Source: Alligator mississippiensis (Eukaryota > Chordata > Crocodylia > Alligatoridae). Taken from it: DNA of 64,000 nucleotides. The stretch is from assembly GCF_030867095.1 (NCBI RefSeq), contig NC_081828.1, positions 1,379,001-1,443,000 on the forward strand, read 5' to 3'. Under the pieces are notes generated by a model, which worked only from the letters and a program-made list of their open reading frames with translations, searched no databases and was not told the DNA's origin. The position numbers and the translations under genes were made by a program. The number at the start of each line of letters is the position of its first letter. The stretch's first letter is position 1. Positions 53,000 through 64,000 of this stretch are shown in pieces.

Positions 53000-55900
53000 C
53001 ACGCTGGCAGCAGCCCTGGGGCCTGTGCCAGGGCATCTGAGCAGGACCCGGGAGCCCTGGCTCTGGCCCCCTCTCCAGCCCCTCGGACAGGCCACCCCGC
53101 GTGGCCTCCTGCGGCCGTGGGAAGCGGGCAGCGTCAGCCGGAGCCGCGTGGCCGTGGACTGACCTGGACGAGGAGCCGCGATGGGGGCACCGGGCCGGCC
53201 CCGCTGCAAGGCCTGGGCACGTCGTCCCGCCAGCCTGGCGCCGCCCGCTCTCCCCGGCGGCTCCCGCAGGCCGGAGAGCCCACGGCCGGTGCTCGGCCCC
53301 GGGGCCCCGGCGGAGGAACCGGAGGACCACGGCGCTGCAGCCGTCTCCGTGCTTGCACGCAGCCTCGCCATGGCAACCAGCCCGAGACGTGCCAAGACAA
53401 GCTGCGCAGGGGGTGGGGGTTTGTGAACGGGAGCACCGGAGCCGGGAGCCGGCGTGGCAGGGACGCGTGGGGAGGCCGTGGCACTGCGTGGCACCGCGTC
53501 GGGGAGGCAGACACCGCAGGGCGCAGCCCCCAGACCGGCAGGGACCGGTGCAGAGGTGAGAGCCCAGGACGTGGGGGCAGTCAGGGGACTGGGAGCATGT
53601 CCTTGCTGGCGTGAAGCTGGCACGTGGATGCCCGTGGCTAGTGTCATGGCTGGAGCTTGCAGGGCGCCAGGAGAAGCTGGTGCCACGGGGGCAACGGGAG
53701 GTTCCTGCCCTGCATGCTCCTGGCTGTCTGCCCCCGGGCCAGCCCACATCGGCTCTGCACCCTGGGGAGGTATCGAGGGCACAGGGCCCTGCAATCGCAG
53801 AAAGGAGGTGCGATTCCCGGTGCCCCAGCCTGGCACGTGGACCTCGTGCTTGCCCCCGGAGAGCCCTGAGCCCCCCACCAGAGCCCAGCTCTGCCAGCCT
53901 GGCTAGTGCCCCTGGGAGTCCTCACCATGCCCAGGTTGCATGCACCCACTTCCCCTTGCCACACAGCTGCTGGGGCCTGTGTGACCCCCCTGCCACCCGG
54001 GCACTTCTTGCATCTGACAGGCCTGGTGCAGCTGGGGCCCCGGGGACAGTGTGGCCCCGGATCCCAGCTCCAGGGCAGCTCCTGGCATCCTGGGAGCTGC
54101 AGTTGGTCCCCGGCCGTGGACACGTGGCTGGCCTCGGCTGCAGCAGGCAGGGCTGGGCGGGGTGGGGGGGCAGCTGGCCGAGGATTGAACCCAGGCGTCC
54201 TGCGGGAGGGGTGAGGTCCCGCGGCCCCCGAGCCACCAATGGGCCGAGGCTGCTCCCCACGACGTGGCACGGAGCCTGCAGCCTGGGCAGCCGGGGCACA
54301 ACCTCTGTCCCGGGGAGGGCTGTGAAGTCTGCGCTGTCCCGCCGGGCTCAGGGGCGTGAACGGAAGACAAGGCCCCAGGCGCAGCGTGGAGGGCCCCGCA
54401 GGGGCCGGGGCCGCGTGCCCGGAGCTGTCACGTGCTGCCTCTCGCTCCGCGGGGTCAGGAGGAGCGAAGGCTCGTGCTGGGCACCCCCTGCCTGGGCAGG
54501 AACAGCTGGCGGGAGGAGGCTGCGGATGGGGCAGGCGCTGAGCCAAGCTCTGCAGCTGTGGGGGGATTGGTGTCACCTGCCGTGAATGGGCACCCTCCCT
54601 GACTTGGGGTGCTGCAACATGGGGTCCGGCGACTGGGTGGGAATAGCCCCCCCGGTGCCCAAACCCCACCGCCCTGGCATCGGTGCCAGGGCACAGGTGA
54701 GGCTGCGCCTGATGGCAGCAGGTGCGCCCAGTGCTCCCAGCTTGTCCCAGCACCAGGGGAGAGCGGCAATGTGGGGCTGGGCCGGCCCCGCTGTGCCCCG
54801 TGCCACCTGCCCGGGGCCCTTTAAGGACAAGAAGCCAAGCCCGGCCCCTCGGCCCGGGGCTTTTGTCTGGGTGGGATGGCACCAGCTCCTGCTGTGTTTG
54901 CAGAGCTGTCACCACAGCAACGTGCTGGCAAACAACCACGGTTGGGGGGGGGTCTCAGCCCACGGCTCTGCCCGCTGAGCTGGGGCAGCACCAGCCCGTG
55001 GGGCACTCCATGCCCCTTCCTCTGGGCCACAACTGGGCCACTGTGATGCCCCCCAGCAAGCGTGCCACAGCACAGCACCCACCACCCTGCCACACTGGGA
55101 CCAAAGGCAACTCCCCGGGCTGGTGGAGGTGGCAGGTGCCCTTGGCTTGGGCACCTTTGGCTGCAGGGCCTGGTGGGAGTTGCCCATGCTGTGGCAGAGA
55201 CGTGGCTGCAGAGCCCGTGGCTGCAGGCCGCAGTGCATTGACATGCAGGGGCCATTGGCTGCAGCTGGCTCTGCAGCCAGCGCATCCGTCTCCATGCAGC
55301 GGGCAGGGGGGAGGCAACGTGGGCCGGGGCCATGGCAGAGGGGCCACGGGCTGGACAGGCCCAGGCTGTCCTCGAGTCGGCAGGAGTCTGGCGGTCCCGT
55401 GTCCGTCCGTGTGCGCCGAGCCGGGCCACCCCGGGCTCCCATTGCGCTGGGCCTTGGCTCTGCCTTTCCGGCAGTGACAGCTGGCAGGTTGCCCTGGCAA
55501 CCGCCACGGGACGGGATGGGGGGGCAGGAAATGCCAGACACCCGGGTGTCAGGCATCAGCCGCACCGGCAGCTTGTGCAAGAGCCTGGCTGGCAGCGCGG
55601 GGGGGCAGGATGTTCCCCTGGGCCGGGGAGGGCCCTGTGCCCTGCCCCGGGGAGCCCGGGCCCAGCCCTGGCAGGCCCCGAGCCTCACCAGCCCGGGGGC
55701 ACCAAGCGGAGACGTGGCTCCCAGCCCAGGCGCAGCCCAGTCCTGCGCCCGGCACGAGGCCAAGGGCAGGCACTGAGTCCAGCAGGCCGGGTCAAGGTCT
55801 GGATTGGGCCCTCGTGCCCCCTACGCTGCCCATGGGGGACTCCGGGGTCCCAAGAGCACTTGGCAGCCGGGGGGGGCGGGTCACAGCCCGGGAGGGGGGC

Positions 55901-58140
55901 TTGTTTCCCAAACCCCCCACCCCCCGCCCCCAACTCAGCACCTCCCGTCCCCCTGCACCCGCTGGAGGCCTCCAGTGTGTGAATGCAGCAGAACCAGTTT
56001 GCCGGCTGAAGCCGGGCGGGCGCTGAGTGCTGGGTGGCGTGGCGTGCACAACCTTCACCCCAGCAGGGTGGGGAGGGCAGCTTTGGGGAGCCCCCCTTAT
56101 GGCTCTGCCCATGCAACCCTACCCTGGCCTGCCAGGGCATCCCAGGGCTCCCTCTCGCCCCAGGCCAGGTGGTGCCGGGGGCAGGGGTCTCCCGTAGCAG
56201 TGTGCGATGGCTGGACCCCCCTGGCAGGGCTCCGGGGTTGGCTGCCGCTTCCCTAGCAAGGAACCAGCCCCCCCTGCCCAAAGCACTGCAGCCCTGAAGG
56301 GGTTAAGCCCTGCCGGGGAGTTGCCAGGCAACGGCATCCGGCAAGCAGGGCATCCCCTGCACCTAGTTGGCCAGTTGGGCTGTCAATCATGCTCCCTGGA
56401 GGAGGGGGGGTCCCCCTGCCCACTCTCTTGCAGGTGGCTGGGTCTTGCTGGGCACCAGGGATCCTGTAAGGCATGTGCATGCGTGTACACACACGTGCAT
56501 GTGTATGCATCCCAGCATGGGGAAGGGGGGGCCATCCAAGCCTGTCCCTCTTGCCCTCGCCTGCCCCTTCCCCTCACAACTGGGGCAAAACTGGGGGGAG
56601 GGTGCGGAAGCAGGGGGCAGCCCCCAAACCGCAGCCTGCCCAGCCCTGCTGGTCCCCGGGCCTGGTGCCCATCTCTTCTGGCCCCTGGACAGCACCAGGA
56701 CTCGGCTGGAGGCTCCTGGGCGGGGGACCCGGTGGGGGCACAGTGCCTGGCACGTGGCCATGGAGGGAGGCCGCGTGTCCCAGTGGCAGCCGGAGCTGCA
56801 GGCCCAAGCCCCCTCTCTCTGCCCTGCCCAGGGCCTTGCTGCCAGGAGCAGGGGTCATAGCTCAGCTCATGAAGCTGGCCAGGGGACCGGGGCCAGCTTC
56901 CCTGGGATGGGGCCCTTAGGCCTGGCTGGACCTGATGCGTGCTAGGGGCTGTACAAACAGCTCCAACACGCTCCACGCACCCCTGAGCCCGATGCAGCCG
57001 CCTGGTCCCCGGGAGGGCCCTGCAGTGTTGGGGCTGGCAGGAGGCTGATGGGTGAAGCCCGACAGCTGTGTGCCCCAGCTCCCGAAATAGCTGCTGTCCA
57101 CCCCCCCGCCCCTGTGACAGCTCTCGGAGAGCCGGCGGCAGCTGGGCCCCCTGGACTGGGGGCTCGGGGGGCTCTGCCGGGCTCTCCCCTCCCTACCTGG
57201 GCCACTGCACACAGCGGATGGTCCCCCCCACCCCAGCTCCGTCCCTCCCTGCCGCAGCTGCTGCTCTGACTCCAGCCCCCGAGGGTTGAGAGCGTCTCGC
57301 TGCCCGGGTTCTGTTTCCCCAGGCGCCCACATAAATCACCCGGACGCCTGGGTTTTCCCCCGCCTCCGCCACAGCCTGACGTAGTGGCATGACACCAGGC
57401 ATGTCCCTCGGCCCCGGCCCCCGGGGCAGCTGTCCTGACTCCGGCTGTCCCGGGGGCTCCCTGCCCCAGGGCCCAGGCTGGGCCACATTCGGGAGCAGCC
57501 ACAGCTCGGGGTCAAACCTGGAGAGTGGGGTCCAGGCCATCCTCTGCCAGGACCGTGGTGACAGGGCACCCCGTCCCGCCCTGCCCCACCAGGCTTCGAG
57601 CCCCACAGCCATCCTGGCCCCCAGCCGGCTGGGAACCCAGGAGCCCTGCTCATTGGACCCCCCTTCCCCAAGCAAGGTGTCCTGCCCCCCGCTCACCCCT
57701 CATGCCCCATGGAGCAGCGAGGACTCAGCTTGGTGCAGCGAGGCTGGCCAGTGCTGCTCGCCGGCTCGTTAAGCATTAACGAGGGCAGCGGGCGATGTTC
57801 CCTCACAGCGGGCTGGCAGTGCCGGTTCCCCGCTGCCGTGGCCGAGGCCCGGGGCCGTGGCAGGGAGCCGGGCACGTCTGGCGGCTTGCCCTCGCTGCCC
57901 CCACAGCAGCTGCGCCCGTGCCTGCAAGGTCGGGGACACCAGATGGTCATGGAGCCACCGCGCAGCGACCTTCACGGGTGAGCATCCCCCAGGCGCGGCG
58001 CGGCCGGCATCCTGCCCAGCACCGCCTGCACCCACCCCACACCCACATGGCAGGATTGGGGCCCTGGTCTACCCCCCTGTGCCTGCCCCAGGCAAGCCCA
58101 GCAAAACCATCCTACTGTAGGGTGTGGGGGCTGCCCGGGC
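53000..58140. other. SLC6A9 upstream flank; no gene recognised
   Basis: GC-rich sequence with long but compositionally biased open frames on both strands, none resembling a known family. Holds an imperfect palindrome cluster at 55101-55185, a short TGTACACACACGTGCATG tract near 56488 and an HNF1-like dyad at 57765-57783. KLF17, the next gene in human, was looked for by its zinc-finger signature and not found. Confidence 0.5.
57765..57783. promoter_or_regulatory. HNF1-like palindrome CTCGTTAAGCATTAACGAG
   Basis: Perfect 8-bp inverted repeat around GCA. The core GTTAAGCATTAAC differs from the HNF1 consensus GTTAATNATTAAC at one position. Related CTCGTTA/TAACGAG pairs are at 45225-45253 and 46961-46990. 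Confidence 0.4.
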
Positions 58141-58146
58141 CTTGGC

Positions 58147-59085
58147 ATCTTTATTAACAATTTGGATGTGGGTGTGAAGAGCTCGCTGGCCAGGTCCGTG
58201 GATGACACCAAGTTATGGGGAAGCGCGGTCATGCTTGAAGATAGGCTGCAGATACCAGCGGACCTGGACAGGCTGGCAAGTTATCCGGATTGGATCTGAG
58301 GAAGTTCAGCGTTGAGAAATGTGAAGTGCTCCACCTCGGGACCAGCAACCCCCAACACCTACAGGCTTGGCGGCACCAAACTGACCGGCACCACGAATGG
58401 AAGGGACCTGGGGGCAATAACAATAACACACCACAGTGTGAACATGAGCCGGCAGCGCGATGCTGTAGCCATCAGGGAAAACAATACCCTGGCGTGCATC
58501 AATCGATGCATCTCCAGCAAAGCCAAGGAGGGGATTCTTCCGCTCTACCCTGCGCTGGTGAGACCGCAGCTGGAGCACCGCGTCCGGTTCTGGGCACCGC
58601 ACTTCAACAAGGACATGGACAAGCTTGAGAGAGTCCAGAGAAGAGCCACCCGCACGATCAGAGTCATACACGGCGAGCCATACAAGGAAAGACGGAGGGA
58701 CCTGGGACTCTTCAGCCTGAAGAAAAGGAGGCTGGGAGGGGACCTGGTAGCAGCTTACCGCTACGCTAGGGGAGTGCATCAAGGGCTCGGTGAGCAACTG
58801 TTCACCAGGGCACCCGAGAGGAAAACGGCCACAAACTCCTGGAAGATCGATTCGGGCTCAACATTAGGAAAAATGTCTTCCTAGTCAGGGTGTCCAGACG
58901 GTGGAATAAGCTCCCTCCATGCGGGTGCAATCGCCTACCCTGGACATCTTCAAGAGGAGATGGGACGGTCACCTCACTGCGGTCACTTGACCCCTGGTTC
59001 TCTTTCCTGCCTGGTGCGGGGGGCTGGACCGGACGATCTTGCGAGGTCCCTTCTGGCCCCTTGCAATCTATGAGTCTACGGGTGC
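58147..59085 (+). mobile_element. CR1 LINE with the end of the RT region
   Basis: Begins within RT at FINNLDVGVKSSLARSVDDT (58150-58210), which still shows the DD of the catalytic box (VDDTKLW), then runs through the C-terminal ORF2 and 3' UTR to GGCTGGACCGGACGATCTTG and the CTATGAGTCTACGG terminus. An open frame of 190 codons (58312-58884) is part of the ORF2 end, reading GILPLYPALVRPQLEHRVRF. Fairly well kept, so among the younger CR1s here. Confidence 0.92.
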
Positions 59086-60892
59086 AGGGGCTCCCAGCCC
59101 TGCCCAGATGCCAACAGTGCTTTAATGGGGGGGGGGGGAATCTCCCTGGGGGGGGGCAGGCAGGATCCATATATGCAAAGCCACCCCAGGGGCCTGTCCC
59201 CCCATCCCAGCTCAGCCCCATTGCCCTCTGCCCATGGCAGCCCCAGGCCCTGCCGGCACCCTGCTGCTCTCTGCACCCCAGATGCAGGTGGCACACATCC
59301 CTGCCAGCTGCAAGGGGACTGAGCCCCAGCCCCCAGGTCCCTGCTAGCCATCGCAGAGCATGGAGTTGCCCGCTGGAGTGAGGCTGGGGCTGGGGGGATT
59401 CCCTGGCTCCCCATAGCCGGGAGCTTGGAGGCATGGGCCTCTGTCTACTGGTGGTTCAAGCTCGGCTCTAGCTTTGCTGGTGCTGGGATGGGCTGTGCTG
59501 TGCCCAGTCTGAGAGGTGCCGGGGCGATGCTCCTGGCTGGGTGTCCCTGAAGAAGTGCAGGGAACAGCTGGAGGCTGCATCCCGGGCAGTGCCCAAGGCT
59601 GCTGGGTGATGAGTGCCAGGCTCTAGGGGCATCAGCCCCTCCTGCTCACAGGTCCTCGGGCTAGGGTGGGGGTCCCAGAGGGTGCCGACCGGGCTGGGAC
59701 ACTCAGGGCGCTGTACTGAGCATGGCTGGGTGGGCTCCAGGCCAAGGGGACAAGGGTTGGAGTCCACCCCATACCAACTGCCCCCACTGTCCTGCATGTG
59801 CAGGGGGGGCTGCTGCCCTCCTGGGCTGTCTGGTCTCCCGAGGGGGCTGGTGGGCATCATGCAGAGCCCCAGACGGAGGGCTAGGGGTGCTGTCGTGGTG
59901 GGTGCTCAGCCCCCCTGATGGATGCTCCTGGTCAGCCTGGTCCAGCAGGCACATGCCAGAGAGGGGCCTGGTGGATGGGGAGACCCAGGCTCAGCCTGCT
60001 ATGGGGGGAGGCCCCCAGCCCAGGTGCCCCCACGTATCCCAGCTGCATGCATCTCCTCCCGTCCCCGAGGCAGCCGTGCAGTGCTGCTGTGGCCCGGCTC
60101 CGGCCACGTCTGCTCCAGCATCCCCTGCTCCGGGCGGCAGACCCGACTTGTGCTCCCCCCAGGTGCCTCGGGGCCGGGGCTTCTGCCCGCAGCCCCCCAC
60201 GAGCAGCTGCTTTAGCCCTCCTCTCCTCTCCGACCCTGCGTCTCGGCTCCTGGCTTCAGCCGCCCCCGTTTCCTGCCTGCAGGCGGAAGGAAGCCGCTTC
60301 GGCCTGGGTTCGGCTGCGGGCCCCAGCGCTCAACCTCCAGTTCCCCCAGAGGCTCCTTCCCCCTCGCAGAAGATCCTCGGGGGTCCCGGCCTCCGCCGCA
60401 GCTTCCCTTCCAGCTCTGGTGTCGTAGCCCCCGCAGAGAGGTGCTCCCAGCCTGTGCCACCACTGCTGCAGCTGCAGGTTTCCAGCCTCCGTACGCGCAC
60501 GCCGGAGCGGTGTCTCCGCCAGCCCTGGCTAGTGACCACCGGGAGCTGCATCCGAGCTGTCCGTCCGGTCTTGCCAGCTGCTCTGGAGCCAGCTGATGCT
60601 GTGGCTTCAGGTGCCTTGACCTGCTGCTGGGGTGCAGCGTGGTGCGGAGCCGGGGCCCCGGTGACGCTGCGACACCGGTGGGGCCAGGGCCGGCGGGTTT
60701 AGGAGCCAACCCATGACCTCCTGTGCCCTCCAGGGAGCACAGAAGTGGGGGCTGGAGTTTAACCCGTAATCCTCAGACCACTGTGGCTCCCAGCCCTGGA
60801 CACGCACACGTGGGGAACAGGGGAGCATGAGGCAGGGAGCCCCCAGCTCCGCTGCATTTCCCCATAGACCGAGCAGACGTAGGATCTGAGTC
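59086..60892. other. No gene recognised
   Basis: GC-rich flank with a G-run near 59127-59157. Long open frames (59722-60702 plus strand) have no family likeness. Confidence 0.5.
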
Positions 60893-61000
60893 TCAGAGCC
60901 ACGGGACTACAGGAGCTGCGGGGTGACATCCAGTCCAGCCCCTAACAGAGGAAGAACCAGCCCCATCCAAACCAGCCCAGACACCGCAATGATGGTTTTG
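60893..61000 (-). mobile_element. CR1 extreme 3' end fragment
   Basis: Antisense CR1 terminus: GAGCCACGGGACTACAGGAG, GACATCCAGTCCAGCCCC and CCATCCAAACCAGCCCAGAC, then unrelated sequence. Confidence 0.65.
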
Positions 61001-61404
61001 GCCCAGGTGGAACCCCATTTATCCGCCTTGATTGATTTGGTGTAGTTAGAGACCTGTCCTCTGCGCAGCGGCAGGCTGACCCTGCCAGAGCCTATAAAGC
61101 CTCTGAAGGCAAGGATCTCAGCTACACCATTTATGGCGATGCAGGATTGCTCTCAGAGGTTCCCTTCAGCCTGCTCCTTCAGCCTTTCGGCTCGGGGCAA
61201 GCGAGCCCAGGGGGCATCTGAACTCCAAGGCTTGGGGCTTGCACGTAGGACGCTGCCGTGGACGTGGGAGTATCTGCAGCCCCCGGCTGAAGACTCTGGG
61301 AAGGAGGAGATTTGCTGGGGGGAGCGCTGCAGGGACTGGAAAAATTGATCTCTGCTCCATTGAGAGAATTCAGAACTGATTTGGCCCAAAAACAAAAGTA
61401 AAAA

Positions 61405-61770
61405 AAAAAAAGCCCTTGAGCAGCATGATGCGGTCACCTCGATGCAGCCCCAGGCATCGCCCCCACCCCTGCCCCTGGGAAAGCAGGGGTCTGCACCCAC
61501 AAACGTCCTGCTGCTGCAATGAGCAGTCATGGTCGCACCAGAGAAACCAGTCTGAGGCCGTGTCCCCACTGCAGAGGAAGGGAAACCCCCCAGTGTGGAC
61601 CAGTCTGAGCAGGGGGGAATCCCTTCCCACCCCAGTGCAGCATCATCTGATCCTGAGCGCAGGGGCAAGACCCTCCAGCCAGGACCCTGCGGGGTTGATG
61701 CCAGCAGGAGCCTTGGCCCAGCCCAGCCCCATCCCCAGCCGGGGCTGCAGCCCGATCCGTTTGCTGGCTG
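61405..61770 (-). mobile_element. CR1 tail copy
   Basis: Antisense tail blocks in full order: CCCCAGGCATCGCCCCCACC near 61447, GTCCTGCTGCTGCAATGAGC, ACTGCAGAGGAAGGGAAACC near 61568, CCAGTGTGGACCAGTCTGAG, GGGGCAAGACCCTCCAGCC near 61662. A poly-A/T stretch near 61398 precedes it. Confidence 0.75.
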
Positions 61771-62408
61771 GTTTCCACCAGGCGAAGAGCTAACGGGCTC
61801 CGTGGCCAAGGGACAGGCTGGGAGGGCAAGAGGGCTCTGCGGGGGTCTCTGTGGGCCCGCTGCTGGGTGCGTTCCCCACTGGGATGCTGGAGGAAGGAGC
61901 TTGAACCAAGCCTGCCCATAGCACAGAGCTGGGAACAGTGCTGGCACTCGGGGGGCAAGGGCCAAACCCTGCAGGGTCCTGACGGAGCAGGGTGCTGGGG
62001 GTGCGACTAGGGCACACGGCTGCCGTGTGTTGCACCGGGGCCACGGCGGGAGGACGTCTCCGGGCACCAGCAGCGCTGAGAAGCATCCGGGCTCGGGCAG
62101 GTCCCAGACCCGCTGGGTCTCAGCTCGTGACGCAGCTGCTGAGAACGCCCCAACGAGCTGCAGGGAGAGGGCCCGGGCGGCCCCAGAGCCGCGGTGCTCA
62201 GCGCCGGGCGGGCGCCACTCCAGCATTGTCTGCAGGTCCAGGCAGGCCGTGGAGAACCGGAGAGGCCAGGGCAGGGCTGCCTGGGGCAGCGGGGAATCTG
62301 CCTCGCTGGAGGTTTCCGGAGGACACTGGAGCAGCCTCCGCACCCGGGCTGGGGTCAGGAGCCAGGGCAGGGTTCAGGGCAGCTGTCCCCTGCGGTTCCC
62401 TGCGCTGC

Positions 62409-62432
62409 AGGAGCAGGAGCAGGAGCAGGAGC
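62409..62432 (+). repeat. GGAGCA microsatellite
   Basis: Four tandem GGAGCA units. Confidence 0.7.
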
Positions 62433-62520
62433 CGGCCTTGCCAGTGCCCGTCCTGCCACCAAGGGGCGCCAGACACCGAGGGATGGAGCCAGGGCCACCT
62501 CTGCCGGCAGCTGGACCTGG

Positions 62521-62552
62521 GCTCTGCTCTGCTCTGCTCTGCTCTGCTCTGC
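62521..62552 (+). repeat. CTCTG microsatellite
   Basis: Six tandem CTCTG units, uninterrupted. Confidence 0.85.
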
Positions 62553-62559
62553 ATGGGCC

Positions 62560-63889
62560 CTAAGGGACGGGCTCTGTGGGGGGGCTCTGCCTGCCCCCGT
62601 CCTGCGGCATCCTTACAGCGTCCATAGGCAGCTGCACTGGCCCGGTGGGGTCCCCGGGCTCCTGGGATGGAGCAGGGTCTGCTGCCTCCCCCTGCCATGG
62701 CCCCGAGAGCCCCTGACTGCCCCATCCTGGGGCTCGGTCTCACCCCGCTCTGCTGGGCTGGTGAAGGGCTGGGGGGGGGATGGGAGATGAACCCCCCCAA
62801 GCCCACGGGCATCAGGGCAACAGCCCCCAGAGACCAGGGCTGCCCCAACAGCAGCCATCGTCCCTCCAGCCCTGCCTCGGCTGCTGCTCCCCCCATGGGT
62901 CCCTGGCCCCGCGCTGCAAGTGACCCCCAAGCCCCAATGCTGAGCAGGGCTTGTCGGCGCCCTCCCTGGTGCCCCCAGCTTAGTCCAGCCCCCCCCCCGC
63001 CCATCCATTGCATGGGGGCTCCCCTTCATTCCCATCCCAAAGCCCCCTGCCCCCCACCCCAGCCCATCTGGTGTCCTGACCCGCAGCCCCCTACTCCCCA
63101 GACCTGCCAGTGCCCCTCACTCCCGACCCGCCGCCTGCCATCCCCTGGAGCACTCCGGCTCGGCACAGTGCTGGATCCAGGCAGGGTGCTGGAGCCCAGG
63201 GAGCAGGATCCGACCCTCCTGGCAGGGCAGCCCTGCGGGGCAAAGATGCCTGGCTCAGCCCGGCCCGGCTGGCAGGCTGCCCGGCCCCACCCAGGCCAGC
63301 TGCACCCCGCAGGGTTAATGAGTAGCTGCAGTGCACACATTGGGGTGGGGGCGGGGGGGCACGGCCCAGGCGGAGTCACTGTTTGCATTGTGCCAATATT
63401 TGCCACAGCCTGGACTGGGGCTGGCACGGGCGCCTGTCCTGCCTGGAGCCTTGTGCCCATTGCTGCCTCGGAGCACTGAGGCCAGTGCCTGCCTGCAGGG
63501 GGAGGGGGCGGCTCCGTGGCACGTGGCGCTGCTTCCTGCCCCTTGGCTCAGCGGCTTGGCCCGGATCACAGGGCGGCGCTGAAATGCGCCTGCCTCTGGG
63601 GTGGAGCTGCCCGCAATGCAGGGGTGTGAGTAGAAGTCTGGCACTGTAGATGCCCCCGGCCTCTGGTTCGAGCCCCCGGCAGGATCCAGCTGCAGCTAGT
63701 GATGGGAGCAGGGGGCAAGGGACATGGCCCCCTGCACTCAGGCCCAGGAGGCCAGTGCCCCGTGCCCAGCCCAGCGTGTGCGCTCCCCAGCCTGGGGGTC
63801 CGTAGTGATGGGCACAAGCCACAGGGCCCAGCACTGCCCAGACATGGTGAGAGGCAGGCCCTGCCCCCACCGGACTGTAGATTCCAGGT
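62560..63889. other. No gene recognised
   Basis: GC-rich flank without exon-like structure. A copy of the TCGGGAGTGAGGGGCAC motif lies in reverse at about 63112-63130. Confidence 0.5.
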
Positions 63890-64000
63890 GCTGCACACAT
63901 ACATGTACACATGCACTTGTGCATTACACGCATAGACACATGCACACACACATATACAGCCATGCACACACAGACAGGTACATCTATATGCATACATGTG
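63890..64000. repeat. CA/TG alternating tract at the window end
   Basis: ACACATACATGTACACATGC and similar units continue to the last base, so the tract probably extends beyond the window. Confidence 0.75.

Noticed and set aside
51873-53747. Several open frames of 290-439 codons on both strands over the SLC6A9 CpG island
   Set aside because: Overlapping frames of Arg/Pro/Ala repeats typical of CpG islands; no conserved domain seen.
58312-58884. 190-codon plus-strand open frame as a host gene
   Set aside because: It is the C-terminal part of CR1 ORF2, flanked by the remaining RT end and the CR1 3' UTR.
53000-64000. KLF17 or another gene upstream of SLC6A9, expected from human synteny
   Set aside because: No C2H2 zinc-finger pattern or other recognised domain found on either strand.

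Overview
This is a GC-rich, repeat-bearing piece of a vertebrate nuclear genome. The spliced genes, CpG-rich promoters and many CR1 LINE copies point to a sauropsid. The CR1 subfamilies and the hAT-like element look most like a crocodilian, with a turtle as second choice; this organism call is inference. The gene set matches the human 1p34.1 neighbourhood: IPO13, DPH2, ATP6V0B, B4GALT2, CCDC24, SLC6A9.

Layout. 1-5804: no exon recognised, probably a long IPO13 intron with one old CR1 and a microsatellite. 5805-7336 (+): the last five coding exons of IPO13 (importin-13). 7337-10507: IPO13 3' end, a CR1 tail and a decayed hAT-like DNA transposon (9035-10001). 10677-12796 (-): complete DPH2 in six exons. 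12797-13099: a 303-bp divergent promoter shared with ATP6V0B, carrying CLEAR-like E-boxes and CCAAT boxes. 13100-18070 (+): ATP6V0B in eight exons, with a G-run minisatellite in intron 1. 18840-26190 (+): B4GALT2, CpG-island start, six coding exons from 21802 to 25076. 26760-33990 (+): CCDC24 in eight coding exons, with a 3.7-kb last intron of nested CR1 insertions. 34002-52560 (-): SLC6A9 (glycine transporter GlyT1), twelve shared coding exons plus two alternative first coding exons (46749-46793 for a GlyT1b-type N-terminus, 50886-50915 for a GlyT1a-type) and a CpG-island leader near 52.4 kb. 53-64 kb: SLC6A9 upstream flank with no gene recognised, one good CR1, CR1 tails, microsatellites and inverted repeats.

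The genes are not one pathway: nuclear transport (IPO13), diphthamide synthesis on eEF2 (DPH2), proton pumping (ATP6V0B), Golgi galactosylation (B4GALT2), an uncharacterised coiled-coil protein (CCDC24) and glycine uptake (SLC6A9). All exon boundaries were placed by eye from splice consensus, reading phase and remembered family sequences, and each complete coding chain closes in frame: DPH2 474 aa, ATP6V0B 205 aa, B4GALT2 373 aa, CCDC24 355 aa, SLC6A9 642 or 637 aa. The strongest points for follow-up are the inverted orientation of DPH2 relative to what I recall for human, the CLEAR-like shared promoter, the two SLC6A9 N-termini with a possible upstream ORF, a GC-AG intron in SLC6A9, repeated CRE-like dyads in the SLC6A9 5' region, a CR1 subfamily with an unusual GC-rich tail, and a CR1-in-CR1 nest in CCDC24.
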